From Bacteroidota bacterium (GTDB lineage Bacteria > Bacteroidota > Bacteroidia > B-17B0 > Aurantibacillaceae): a stretch of DNA of 64,000 bases. Within the stretch, counting starts at the first letter, position 1; every line of letters begins with the position of its first letter. A model generated the notes under the pieces. The model searched no databases and was not told where the DNA came from. It saw only the letters and a program-made list of their open reading frames with translations. The stretch covers positions 53,634 through 117,633 of the forward strand of contig JACCXH010000073.1 in assembly GCA_013697245.1 (NCBI GenBank). Direction: 5' to 3'. The position numbers were made by a program, and so were the translations under genes. Below, piece after piece: positions 28,757-37,285 of this stretch.

Positions 28757-29170
28757 ATGGAACAGAAAATTGCTGTTTATAGAAAAGAACATTTTAATGC
28801 AGCGCACAGGCTTCATAATCCGGCTTTAAGCGATGCTGAGAATGCTTTGCTTTTTGGTAAGTGTAATTACGCCAATTATCATGGCCACAACTATGAGCTA
28901 ATTGTAAAAGTAATTGGCGAGGTTGATCCAAAAACAGGATATGTTATTGACCTGAAAGTTTTAAGCGACCTTGTAAAAGCACATATAATTGAAAAATTCG
29001 ATCACAAGAATTTAAATTTAGATACCGTTGAATTTAAAGAACTGAACCCAACGGCGGAGAACATCGCCATTGTTATTTACAACATTTTACGTCCAAAACT
29101 CGAAAAAAAATACGAATTAAAAATAGTGTTATATGAAACAGAAAGAAATTATGTTGAATACCCTGCATAA
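28757..29170 (+). CDS. 6-pyruvoyl-tetrahydropterin synthase / QueD-like protein, copy 2
   Basis: Paralogue of the preceding gene, 137 residues, with all active-site features kept: HFNAAHRLHN, FGKCNYANYHGHNYEL, KFDHKNLN and LYETERNYVEY. Its 3' end overlaps the start of folE by 38 bp if folE begins at 29133, which couples it to the enzyme that makes its substrate. The two copies differ throughout, so this is an old duplication or two separate acquisitions, with possible division between tetrahydrobiopterin-like and queuosine pathways. Confidence 0.9.
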   Translation: MEQKIAVYRKEHFNAAHRLHNPALSDAENALLFGKCNYANYHGHNYELIVKVIGEVDPKTGYVIDLKVLSDLVKAHIIEKFDHKNLNLDTVEFKELNPTAENIAIVIYNILRPKLEKKYELKIVLYETERNYVEYPA

Positions 29171-29852
29171 AGAAAATAAAACGTCCTTAGACGAATTAAG
29201 TATTGATGAGATCGGTAACGAACATATTGGCACCAGTATTGAAACACCAATGAAACAAAATGCGTTTGATATGAGCAACGAGGAAAAAATAAAAAAAATA
29301 GAGTTCCATTTTAAAGAAATTATGGAAACCCTTGGTCTTGACCTGAGCGATGATAGCTTAAAAGGAACACCGCAACGCGTGGCGAAAATGTACGTAAAAG
29401 AAATTTTCAGCGGGTTGGATCCTGCCAATAAACCCGTAGCAAAATTATTTGATAATAAATACCAATACAATCAAATGCTGGTTGAAAAGGATATTACTTT
29501 TTACAGTAACTGCGAGCATCATTTTGTGCCCATTTTTGGTAAAGCGCATGTAGCTTATATCTCAAACGGAAAAGTAATTGGTTTATCAAAACTGAACCGC
29601 ATTGTACAATATTTTGCAAAGCGTCCGCAAGTGCAGGAGCGTTTAACAATGCAGATCGCGAAAGAACTGCAAACTGTTTTAAAAACCGAAGACGTGGCTA
29701 TTTTAATAGATGCTAAACATTTATGTGTTTCTTCAAGAGGAGTGCAGGATGCAAACTCTGCAACGGTTAGTTCTTTTTATGGTGGCAAGTTTGCGAATGA
29801 AACTACCAAACAGGAATTTTTAAAATATATTGAAATGAAAACACAATACTAA
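29133..29852 (+). CDS. folE: GTP cyclohydrolase I
   Basis: Converts GTP to 7,8-dihydroneopterin triphosphate, the entry to folate, pterin and deazapurine pathways. Protein of 239 residues; the core starts at about residue 48 after a poorly conserved N-terminal extension. Zinc ligands are in FYSNCEHHFVPIFG (Cys and His near 127-130) and HLCVSSRGVQDANS (Cys near 200). GKVIGLSKLNRIVQYFAKRPQ is typical. Start may be 29133 or the next in-frame ATG at 29151. Terminated by a strong hairpin. Confidence 0.95.
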   Translation: MKQKEIMLNTLHKENKTSLDELSIDEIGNEHIGTSIETPMKQNAFDMSNEEKIKKIEFHFKEIMETLGLDLSDDSLKGTPQRVAKMYVKEIFSGLDPANKPVAKLFDNKYQYNQMLVEKDITFYSNCEHHFVPIFGKAHVAYISNGKVIGLSKLNRIVQYFAKRPQVQERLTMQIAKELQTVLKTEDVAILIDAKHLCVSSRGVQDANSATVSSFYGGKFANETTKQEFLKYIEMKTQY

Positions 29853-29871
29853 TAGAAATAATTCTATCAAT

Positions 29872-29905
29872 TAAAAAGGCTACTTAAATTTAAGTAGCCT
29901 TTTTA
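29872..29905 (+). terminator. Rho-independent terminator after folE
   Basis: Hairpin AAAAAGGCTACTTAAA / TTTAAGTAGCCTTTTT with flanking A and T runs. Its symmetry also allows use by the convergent protease gene. Confidence 0.85.
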
Positions 29906-29923
29906 ATAATGGTTAAGTCGAAA

Positions 29924-32227
29924 TTAATTTTTTACAACTCTATAAAAAGAATTCCTGTTATTGTTTGTTACACTAATAAAATAAATTCCCAGGCTAACAT
30001 TAGAAAGATCGAGCGTTTCGTTTAACTCTGTTTTGTTATTGTAATTTTTTTGCAGAACAGTTTTACCTAAAACATCTATTACTTTAAACTCGGTTAAACT
30101 TTCAGATTGTAAATTCCCTACCGAAAAATTTACCACATTATTAAATGGGTTTGGCCAAACAGCTAAACCAATTGGGTTACTTTTTGATAATGGATTTAAA
30201 CCTACGCTAAGTGAGATAGTGAAATTATTATTACTCACATCATAAAAGATATTTCCTTTTGATTCAACTTTTATTCTGCAGGTTGCAACTGTAGCAGTTA
30301 ATGTTGGTGCCGTAATTAATTCAGAACCATCATTTGGTGTAGAGCCTAACAATACACTATAAGTAACGCCGGCATCATAAGAGATCAAAACTCTTACACT
30401 GTCGCACGATACAGGAGGAAGGTTGGTACTATTAACAGCCCAGGTAATTGTTTGTGGCGTACCAACACCCCAAAAAATACCGGTAGCATCAGGATTAGTA
30501 ACTGCTAATGGCCCGGCACTTGAAATGGTAATAGTATTAATAGCGTAACAAACTCCGCCTCCGCCCATTTTATTATCGCGGGCAGTTAATCTAAAGGTTA
30601 AGTTTTGTGCGCTTGGTGGAACATATTCTCCTTTTGTTGTTGTAAAATTCCCGCTTAATACAACGCTTTGTTTTGGGAACATACGCGAAGGGGATGGAGT
30701 AGGAGTGTAAGACATAAAATAATTTCTGTTACCGGAATTCCAGGTGCCTGCAACACCAAGTTCTTGTTCTTCCCAAGAAAAAGTTAAAGCATCACCATCG
30801 GGGTCTGTACCGCTTCCGGTTAATATGAACGGTGTAGATTTTGGAACGACATAATTTCCTGAACCTGTAACTACCGGAGGATTATTTCCGGTTGTAGTTG
30901 TAACCGGGCAACTATTTCCTGAAGCACCATGTGTGTAATTTACAATCTCATCATAACTAATCGCATGAAAATAAGCAATACTATGTGCCGAAAGATCATC
31001 TGTTCCACAAATTCCGGCATAAGCCATAATGGTAATTCCACTTCCCGGCTCAACAGCTGTTGAAGCGTTACGGTTACCGCCACCACAATTACTCATGGTT
31101 GAATTAAATGTATGGTTACCGCCAAATTGGTGGCCCATTTCGTGAGCAACATAATCAATATCATATGCATCACCAACAGGACTTGGACTTCCTGTAATAC
31201 CACTTGCTTTTTGTGAGTTTTGACAAACAACACCTAAGCCGGCTAAACCGCCACCACCGGTGCTAAATGTATGGCCAATATCAAAATTAGCAGAGCCGAT
31301 AGTATTTGTAATTACAGATTGGCTTTCGTTAATTAAAGTGTTTGCATTATTGTTTCCGGTGAACGGATCGGTAGAAGCGTTTGTGAAAATAACGTTTGTT
31401 TCTGTTGCCACCAACACCAAACGTACGGCAACTTCAGTTTCATAAACACCATCTACACGGTTTACACTAATAATGATCTTTGCTAATGTTTGTGCCATGG
31501 TTGGTGTAGCAGAACCTGTTGCAGCTACTGCATATTCGCCGGTGCAGGCAAGTGCCAAACGATAAGTTCTTAATTGCTGGCCAACACAAACAGCTGATGG
31601 TGTAAGAACACTACTTACTGCTGCTTCGTTTTCGCCTTTTTTTTTAGGTGAGGTAGAAGATTGCTCTTTTTCACTTTTAATTACACCAACTTCCGGTAAT
31701 TTTTGAGATGGGTCTTTTGTAAAATCAGAAGTGTAATAAGTAATGTAATCTGTTAGATTCTCTAAACAATATGGATCAATAAAATAATCGCCATTTATGG
31801 TACGAACCATGGCATGAAAACCATATTCAGGCGTCCAGTCTAATTTTCCATTAGCATAAGCATCATCAATTCCTTTAATGCTGTATGTTTTAATATTAGG
31901 AAATTGCGCTGCTAAGCCGGGTTCCATAATTGGACTTTCAATAACTTTAAATTTTTGAATAGTACCATTTGGAACTGGTAATGATATAATGCAGGTGCTT
32001 TGGTTTATTTTTACATTACTTTCAAGAGGGGCAGAAAGCAATTGTGTTTTCAGATCGTTTCCATTTAATTGAAAAGAAAGATATTTATTTGGAACGATCT
32101 GTCTTTTGCCGGTTTGTTTTATGGTCGACTCGCTTACAGGTGACCAAAATTTATCGTTATTGCTTTGGGCTTTAATGCCAAAAAAGAAAAATAAACTTAA
32201 TGATACTAATAATGTAGATTTTTTCAT
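29924..32227 (-). CDS. T9SS-secreted reprolysin-like metalloprotease
   Basis: Protein of 767 residues. Signal peptide (1-20, ending GIKAQ), a propeptide-like region to about 210, then a catalytic metzincin domain with zinc motif HEMGHQFGGNHTF (about 362-374) and a downstream Met-turn candidate (GITIMAYAGICG). Ig-like/fibronectin-like beta domains follow. The last about 80 residues form a T9SS type A sorting domain (WPNPFNNVVNF, VIDVLGKTVLQ, SLGIYFISV). It should be exported through the outer membrane and released or anchored. Substrate unknown. Confidence 0.93.
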   Translation of the reverse strand: MKKSTLLVSLSLFFFFGIKAQSNNDKFWSPVSESTIKQTGKRQIVPNKYLSFQLNGNDLKTQLLSAPLESNVKINQSTCIISLPVPNGTIQKFKVIESPIMEPGLAAQFPNIKTYSIKGIDDAYANGKLDWTPEYGFHAMVRTINGDYFIDPYCLENLTDYITYYTSDFTKDPSQKLPEVGVIKSEKEQSSTSPKKKGENEAAVSSVLTPSAVCVGQQLRTYRLALACTGEYAVAATGSATPTMAQTLAKIIISVNRVDGVYETEVAVRLVLVATETNVIFTNASTDPFTGNNNANTLINESQSVITNTIGSANFDIGHTFSTGGGGLAGLGVVCQNSQKASGITGSPSPVGDAYDIDYVAHEMGHQFGGNHTFNSTMSNCGGGNRNASTAVEPGSGITIMAYAGICGTDDLSAHSIAYFHAISYDEIVNYTHGASGNSCPVTTTTGNNPPVVTGSGNYVVPKSTPFILTGSGTDPDGDALTFSWEEQELGVAGTWNSGNRNYFMSYTPTPSPSRMFPKQSVVLSGNFTTTKGEYVPPSAQNLTFRLTARDNKMGGGGVCYAINTITISSAGPLAVTNPDATGIFWGVGTPQTITWAVNSTNLPPVSCDSVRVLISYDAGVTYSVLLGSTPNDGSELITAPTLTATVATCRIKVESKGNIFYDVSNNNFTISLSVGLNPLSKSNPIGLAVWPNPFNNVVNFSVGNLQSESLTEFKVIDVLGKTVLQKNYNNKTELNETLDLSNVSLGIYFISVTNNNRNSFYRVVKN

Positions 32228-32294
32228 GTGTTTGATTATATAACCAAATCTAAAAAAATTAAATCATAAAAACAACTAAACCGTTTAGATCTGC

Positions 32295-33173
32295 TTATTG
32301 CCGCTTATCAAGCCCCCACATCATTTTATTGCGTAGTGTGGTAAAAAAATGTTGCCCTTCAAGGTTAATAAGATTGATCCTGAAATTAGCTTTTTTAATA
32401 AGTATTTCAGAATTGGAGGGTATTTGTGCGCTGCGCGAATCAAGTGCGATATTAAAACTATCGCTGCGACCGCTTACCTTAAAGCTAATTTTTTTATTGT
32501 TTGAAACAACAATTGGTCTAACCGTTAAATTATGCGGAGCAATAGGTGTGATAATAAAGTTATCTGAGTCGGGCATCATAATTGGTCCGCCGCAACTCAA
32601 AGAATAAGCCGTAGAACCTGTTGGTGTAGAAACGATCAGACCATCGGCAAAATAAGAATTAAGAAAAACGCCATCAATATAGGTATCAATATTTATCATG
32701 GCGCTACTGTCTTTTTTATGAATCGTAAATTCATTCAATGCATAATTTACATCATTAAAACAATTTGCGCAACCGCTGATCTCGATCAATTCACGTTTAT
32801 CTAAAGTAAATTGTTCTTTTAATAATTGAAGTAAAGCTTTTGTAAGATCATCTTTATTTACCGAAGCCAAAAAGCCCAAACGACCTGTATTTACGCCTAG
32901 GACAGGAATGCCCGAATTTTTTACATAGGCAACGGTTTCCAGCATGGTGCCATCGCCCCCTAAACAAATTAAGTACGATCCTTTAGAGATCAACTCTTCA
33001 GAATTTGAGAATGTATCAATAGGAAGATTGAAATTATAATTCTCTTTTAAAAAAGTATAATAAGGTTCATAAATGATCAGATCTACCTTCTCGGTTTTGA
33101 GTATGGTATAAATTTGTTCGATATAAGCCGAGTGATTATCCTTTGTTGAACGCGCGTAAACTGCAATAGTCAT
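32295..33173 (-). CDS. nadK: NAD kinase
   Basis: Phosphorylates NAD to NADP. The 292-residue protein has the GGDG motif in ICLGGDGTMLETV (about 73-85), GVNTGRLGFLASV (about 97-109), the NE-type NALNEFTIHK region (about 146) and DGLIVSTPTGSTAYSLSCGG (about 178-197). Monocistronic or leading part of a run with selD, from which it is separated by 41 bp. Confidence 0.95.
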   Translation of the reverse strand: MTIAVYARSTKDNHSAYIEQIYTILKTEKVDLIIYEPYYTFLKENYNFNLPIDTFSNSEELISKGSYLICLGGDGTMLETVAYVKNSGIPVLGVNTGRLGFLASVNKDDLTKALLQLLKEQFTLDKRELIEISGCANCFNDVNYALNEFTIHKKDSSAMINIDTYIDGVFLNSYFADGLIVSTPTGSTAYSLSCGGPIMMPDSDNFIITPIAPHNLTVRPIVVSNNKKISFKVSGRSDSFNIALDSRSAQIPSNSEILIKKANFRINLINLEGQHFFTTLRNKMMWGLDKRQ

Positions 33174-33214
33174 GTGTGAACCTGTTTTAAATTTATAATA
33201 ATTTGTTTCAGGCT

Positions 33215-34288
33215 CTACGAAGATAAGGATTTCTCAATTCTTATTACTTTTTCCTCTTTTTTTATCATTTTTCCGATTGGAGCAATAAAATTTTGAAGGC
33301 CGTTGTTTTTTAACAACTCTATTACTTGCTCAACAGCAGCGGGCGTTACAGAAAATAAAAGGCCACCATTGGTTTGTGGATCGGGTAACAAATTAAATGC
33401 TTCCATCACGTCTACCTCAGGACTAATTTCTGTGATTGCGCTATAGGCATTCCAGTTCCGGAAAGTAGCATCAGGAATAGTATTTTGTTTTAAATAAAAA
33501 GACACCGATTCGATCTTTGGTACTTTAGAATAATCAATAATTGCAGAAAGGTTGCTCCCTTGGGCCATCTCTATCAAGTGGCCTAAAAGACCAAAGCCTG
33601 TAACATCTGTCATTGCAGTTACTCCTTTTATCTTTCCTAATTTTTCTCCGATACTATTTAATTGTGTTAGCTGATGTGATAAAGTTATCCTGTCCTCTTC
33701 CTTTAACAAACCTCTTTTTTGCGCAGTAGCAAGTACGCCAACACCAATAGCTTTAGTTAAAAAAAGAAGATCACCTTCTTTGGCGGTATCATTTTTTTTA
33801 AGATCCTTTATATCTATCAAGCCGCTAACAGCCAAGCCAAACATGGGTTCCAGAGTATCAATACTATGGCCACCCGCTAATGCAATACCGGCTTTTGCAC
33901 AAACAGTTCTTGCACCTTCAATTACTTTTTGCGCCAATTCGGTTGGTAACTTTTGTATGGGCCATCCTAAAATTGCCAGTGCCATAATAGGTTTGCCGCC
34001 CATAGCGTATACATCACTTATGGCGTTTGCCGCGGCTATTCGCCCAAAATCAAAAGCATCGTCAACAATGGGCATAAAAAAATCGGTGGTTGAAATTAAT
34101 GCTGTTCCATTTTCAAGGTCGTAAACAGCAGCGTCATCATTACTGCTATTGCCAACCAATAAATTTTTTGATGGTTGCGAAACAGAACCTTTTAAAATTT
34201 CTTTTAAAACCTGTGGGGCTATTTTACAGCCGCATCCGGCGCCATGCGCAGTAGCTGTTAAATTAAACGTATTGTTTGTTGTAGACAT
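33215..34288 (-). CDS. selD: Selenide, water dikinase SelD
   Basis: Makes selenophosphate from selenide and ATP. At 357 residues it has the usual length. The glycine-rich N-terminal loop is AHGAGCGCKIAP (about 13-24), with Cys where some organisms carry selenocysteine and with the catalytic Lys. DDAAVY, ALAGGHSIDTLEPMFGLAVSG and MTDVTGFGLLGHL follow. It overlaps mnmH by 26 bp, so the pair supplies selenium for tRNA 2-selenouridine. Confidence 0.95.
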   Translation of the reverse strand: MSTTNNTFNLTATAHGAGCGCKIAPQVLKEILKGSVSQPSKNLLVGNSSNDDAAVYDLENGTALISTTDFFMPIVDDAFDFGRIAAANAISDVYAMGGKPIMALAILGWPIQKLPTELAQKVIEGARTVCAKAGIALAGGHSIDTLEPMFGLAVSGLIDIKDLKKNDTAKEGDLLFLTKAIGVGVLATAQKRGLLKEEDRITLSHQLTQLNSIGEKLGKIKGVTAMTDVTGFGLLGHLIEMAQGSNLSAIIDYSKVPKIESVSFYLKQNTIPDATFRNWNAYSAITEISPEVDVMEAFNLLPDPQTNGGLLFSVTPAAVEQVIELLKNNGLQNFIAPIGKMIKKEEKVIRIEKSLSS

Positions 34289-35327
34289 GTTGAATGAGTT
34301 TTTCTGAATTTATTTTTGCATCTACTGAAATAAGATCAAGCAATGTTATTTTTTTCTCGGCCTCTTCTCTTTTATAAGTATTCTTTAAATAGAGTCTATC
34401 ATAATATTTTAACAGCACAGAAAAACAATTAATAAGATCATCTTCTAAAATAAAATTTACTGCGTTTTTTGTTTCCAAACCACCTAATTTTTTTTTGATC
34501 CGCACAATGGCATTAATAATCTTTTCTTTACTGTATTTTCCATAATCGACCATAATATGTTTTAGTCTTTCTTCGAAAGGAATATTTAAGAATAGAACCG
34601 GACAACTGCGCATACTTTGGAAAAAAGGAAGCGGTACATTTACATTTCCCAGGCGCTGACTTTCGTCTTCTAACCATATAATTGTATTTGTATTGTCAGC
34701 ATTGTGTTTCTCTAATTCTGCGGCCAATAAATTCTCGAACATTTCCTGCGACGGTTGTGCGTGAAGATCTAAATTTCCAAAGGCAGAGCCTTTATGCAAA
34801 GCTAAATTTTCAAGGTCAATTATCTTTTCGTTCCTTTTCTTTAATTCGCTTAGTACACCTGTTTTATTACTGCCGGTATAACCGCCCACAATGCGCAGTT
34901 CGTATGCTTTAAAAAATTGTTGTATAGCATAATTGCGATAGGCTTTATAACCGCCTGCCAGCAAATAAACCTTAAAGCCGTAAAGATCAAGAAGCCATGC
35001 AATGGCTGCGCTGCGCATACCCCCGCGCCAACAATGTACGCCAACTTCTTTACCAACTTTTTTTTCTGCAATTAGTTTTTCAACTTCTTCAATTAGTTTT
35101 ACTGTCTTACTTCCAAAATAATCAAGGCCAATTTTTATGGCTTTCTCTCTGCTTTCTTGTTTGTAGGCGGTACCAACTACTTTTCTTTCTTCATTTGTAA
35201 AAAGTGGTAATGAATAAGCACCGGGAATATGCGCGTGTTCGTATTCACCGGGACTTCTAACATCTAATAAAATCAGCGAGTTAGCCCGTTGAATAAATTC
35301 ATCTATATTTAATTTGGTTATAGGCAT
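34263..35327 (-). CDS. mnmH: tRNA 2-selenouridine synthase MnmH (SelU)
   Basis: Replaces sulfur with selenium at the wobble 2-thiouridine of tRNAs. The 354-residue protein has an N-terminal rhodanese domain with the catalytic Cys in GVHCWRGGMRSAAIAWLL (about residue 95) and a C-terminal P-loop domain. The P-loop reads GGYTGSNKTG, with Asn at the position where the Walker A consensus has Gly. ATG at 35327 is chosen because the rhodanese fold starts there (MPITKLNIDEF); the frame is open another 34 codons upstream. It overlaps selD by 26 bp. Confidence 0.93.
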   Translation of the reverse strand: MPITKLNIDEFIQRANSLILLDVRSPGEYEHAHIPGAYSLPLFTNEERKVVGTAYKQESREKAIKIGLDYFGSKTVKLIEEVEKLIAEKKVGKEVGVHCWRGGMRSAAIAWLLDLYGFKVYLLAGGYKAYRNYAIQQFFKAYELRIVGGYTGSNKTGVLSELKKRNEKIIDLENLALHKGSAFGNLDLHAQPSQEMFENLLAAELEKHNADNTNTIIWLEDESQRLGNVNVPLPFFQSMRSCPVLFLNIPFEERLKHIMVDYGKYSKEKIINAIVRIKKKLGGLETKNAVNFILEDDLINCFSVLLKYYDRLYLKNTYKREEAEKKITLLDLISVDAKINSEKLIQHVYNKQYV

Positions 35328-35519
35328 TTTAACATCACAAATATGCCTGAAAGATACAAAAATAACCAGCCTTTTACCGAATTGTAGGACAATACAACCG
35401 AATTGTAAAAGAAAAGTGATATTCACCAACCTTTCTTTTATACTTAACGTATTGTTAGGCAGATGAAGCTCTTAATTAAATTATAAAATTCATTCTTAAT
35501 TATTAAAACAAAAACCATT

Positions 35520-37157
35520 ATGAAAAAAATTTACAAATTAATTTTAGTTGCTGGCGTACTTTTTTTTGCAAAAAGTAATGTTCATGCACAAGTTCCGGCC
35601 ATGGTAAAGGATATTAATCCTGGTGCACCCGGCTCAACTATTACCGCTATTGTGCCTATGGGTACAAATTATTTCTTTCAGGCAAACGATGGAACAAGTG
35701 GCAGTGAATTATGGAAAAGTGATGGCACTTTAGCCGGAACCTCAATGGTAAAAGACATTAATGCCGGCGCCGGAAACGGTAACCCAAATGGCTTAACAGT
35801 AATGGGAGGTAATCTTTATTTTTCCGGTAACGATGGTGCATTAGGACAGGAATTGTGGAAAAGCGATGGCACATTAGCCGGAACCGTTATGGTAAAAGAT
35901 ATAAATGTTGGTGCCCCGGGTTGTAACCCTTTTGGCTTTACGGCTATTGGCAATTTACTTTTTTTTAGCGCAAATACTGCAGCCAACGGATATGAGTTAT
36001 GGGTGAGTGATGGTACTACAGCCGGAACAATGATGGTAAAAGATATCAATCCGGGTGCAACAGGTTCGATACCGGCTGAGCATCTTGTTCTTAACAACAT
36101 TTTTTATTTTGCGGCAAATGATGGAACAAATGGAAATGAATTATGGAGAAGTGATGGTACATTAGCAGGCACAACTTTAGTAAAAGACATTAATGCCGGT
36201 GTGAATGGTTCTAACCCCGGAGGTTTTGTTTTAATGGGAAGTAATTTATATTTCAGGGCAACTGATGTAGCCGGCGGCGCTGAATTATGGAAAACAGACG
36301 GCACATTAGCCGGCACTACATTAGTAAAAGACATTAACCCAGGCGCCACAGGATCTATTCCCAGCGGCCTTTACACGATGGGCAGCAATATTTATTTCCA
36401 GGCAAACGATGGTACAGCAGGCACAGAACTTTGGAAAAGTGATGGCTCAACAGCTGGCACAGCTTTGCTTAAAGACATCAGTGTTGGCACAGCCTCTTCT
36501 ACACCAAAAGGATTTATTTTGATGAACAATAACCTATACTTTAATGCTACTGATGGTGTTAATGGCGCTGAATTATGGAAAACAGATGGCTCTTTAGCCG
36601 GAACTACTTTAGTAAAAGATATCAATACCGGCGCAGGTAGTTCGAATCCAATAAATTTTATTGTAAATGTAAATGGTATTTATTTTGCTGCAGATAATGG
36701 AACAAATGGCAGCGAATTATGGTTAACAGATGGAACAACATTAGGTACAAGCATGGTTGCCGATATTAATCCGGGTGCTGCATCTTCTGCGCCGGCAACA
36801 TTTGGCTTAATAGGCTCTACTATATGTTTTTCTGCAAATAATGGCACTAACGGTTCGGAACTATGGTCATTTTTATCAACTACAGCCATAAAAAATAATG
36901 TAAGTTCAAATAACGAACTAATAACTTATCCAAATCCGGCAAGCACCTCGTTATTTATTAAAACTGATCTTACTACTAGTATTAGCATACAGTTATTAGA
37001 TATGAGCGGTAATTTAATTTTGAATAAAAGATTGAATGGTACAACCACAAACGAATTAAATACTTCTGAATTAAGCACGGGAATTTATTTATTAAAGATC
37101 TGTGACAGCAATAATGGAAATGTAATGGGTGTAAAAAAGATTATCATAGAAAAATAA
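35520..37157 (+). CDS. T9SS-secreted ELWxxDGT-repeat protein
   Basis: Protein of 545 residues: signal peptide (1-24, ending VHAQ), then eight exactly 48-residue repeats each beginning ELWxxDG(T/S) and containing a (V/L)(K/A)DI motif (about 63-446), a partial ninth (ELWSF), and a T9SS type A domain in the last about 80 residues (YPNPASTSLFI, LLDMSGNLIL, STGIYLLKI). Repeats of this type are predicted to form a beta-propeller-like surface protein. Function unknown. A terminator hairpin follows. Confidence 0.93.
   Translation: MKKIYKLILVAGVLFFAKSNVHAQVPAMVKDINPGAPGSTITAIVPMGTNYFFQANDGTSGSELWKSDGTLAGTSMVKDINAGAGNGNPNGLTVMGGNLYFSGNDGALGQELWKSDGTLAGTVMVKDINVGAPGCNPFGFTAIGNLLFFSANTAANGYELWVSDGTTAGTMMVKDINPGATGSIPAEHLVLNNIFYFAANDGTNGNELWRSDGTLAGTTLVKDINAGVNGSNPGGFVLMGSNLYFRATDVAGGAELWKTDGTLAGTTLVKDINPGATGSIPSGLYTMGSNIYFQANDGTAGTELWKSDGSTAGTALLKDISVGTASSTPKGFILMNNNLYFNATDGVNGAELWKTDGSLAGTTLVKDINTGAGSSNPINFIVNVNGIYFAADNGTNGSELWLTDGTTLGTSMVADINPGAASSAPATFGLIGSTICFSANNGTNGSELWSFLSTTAIKNNVSSNNELITYPNPASTSLFIKTDLTTSISIQLLDMSGNLILNKRLNGTTTNELNTSELSTGIYLLKICDSNNGNVMGVKKIIIEK
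35706..36857 (+). repeat. Eight in-frame 144-bp tandem repeats (ELWxxDGT)
   Basis: The interval from the first ELW codon block to the last is 1,152 bp, which is exactly 8 x 144 with no net indel. Units diverge in sequence but the blocks encoding ELWxxDGT and KDIN are strongly similar. Confidence 0.85.
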
Positions 37158-37181
37158 TCTTTTAATTTATAAATAAAGCTC

Positions 37182-37210
37182 AAAGGCCCGAACTATTGTT
37201 CGGGCTTTTT
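37182..37210 (+). terminator. Rho-independent terminator
   Basis: Stem GCCCGAAC / GTTCGGGC with loop TATT, preceded by AAAG and followed by TTTTT, 25 bp after the stop of the ELWxxDGT protein gene. Confidence 0.85.
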
Positions 37211-37285
37211 ATGGATGTAAAAAAAAAGAGCAACCCTAACTAAAGAGTTGCTCCCCCACAATAGATCAACTTCACTTACCAACTT

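Noticed and set aside
32295..35327. Possible selenocysteine codon in selD or its neighbours
   Set aside because: SelD has Cys at the usual position, and no gene here shows an in-frame TGA with continuing homology.
35706..36857. Regular repeats considered as a CRISPR array
   Set aside because: The repeats are in frame within a secreted protein, diverged and 144 bp long, with no spacers.
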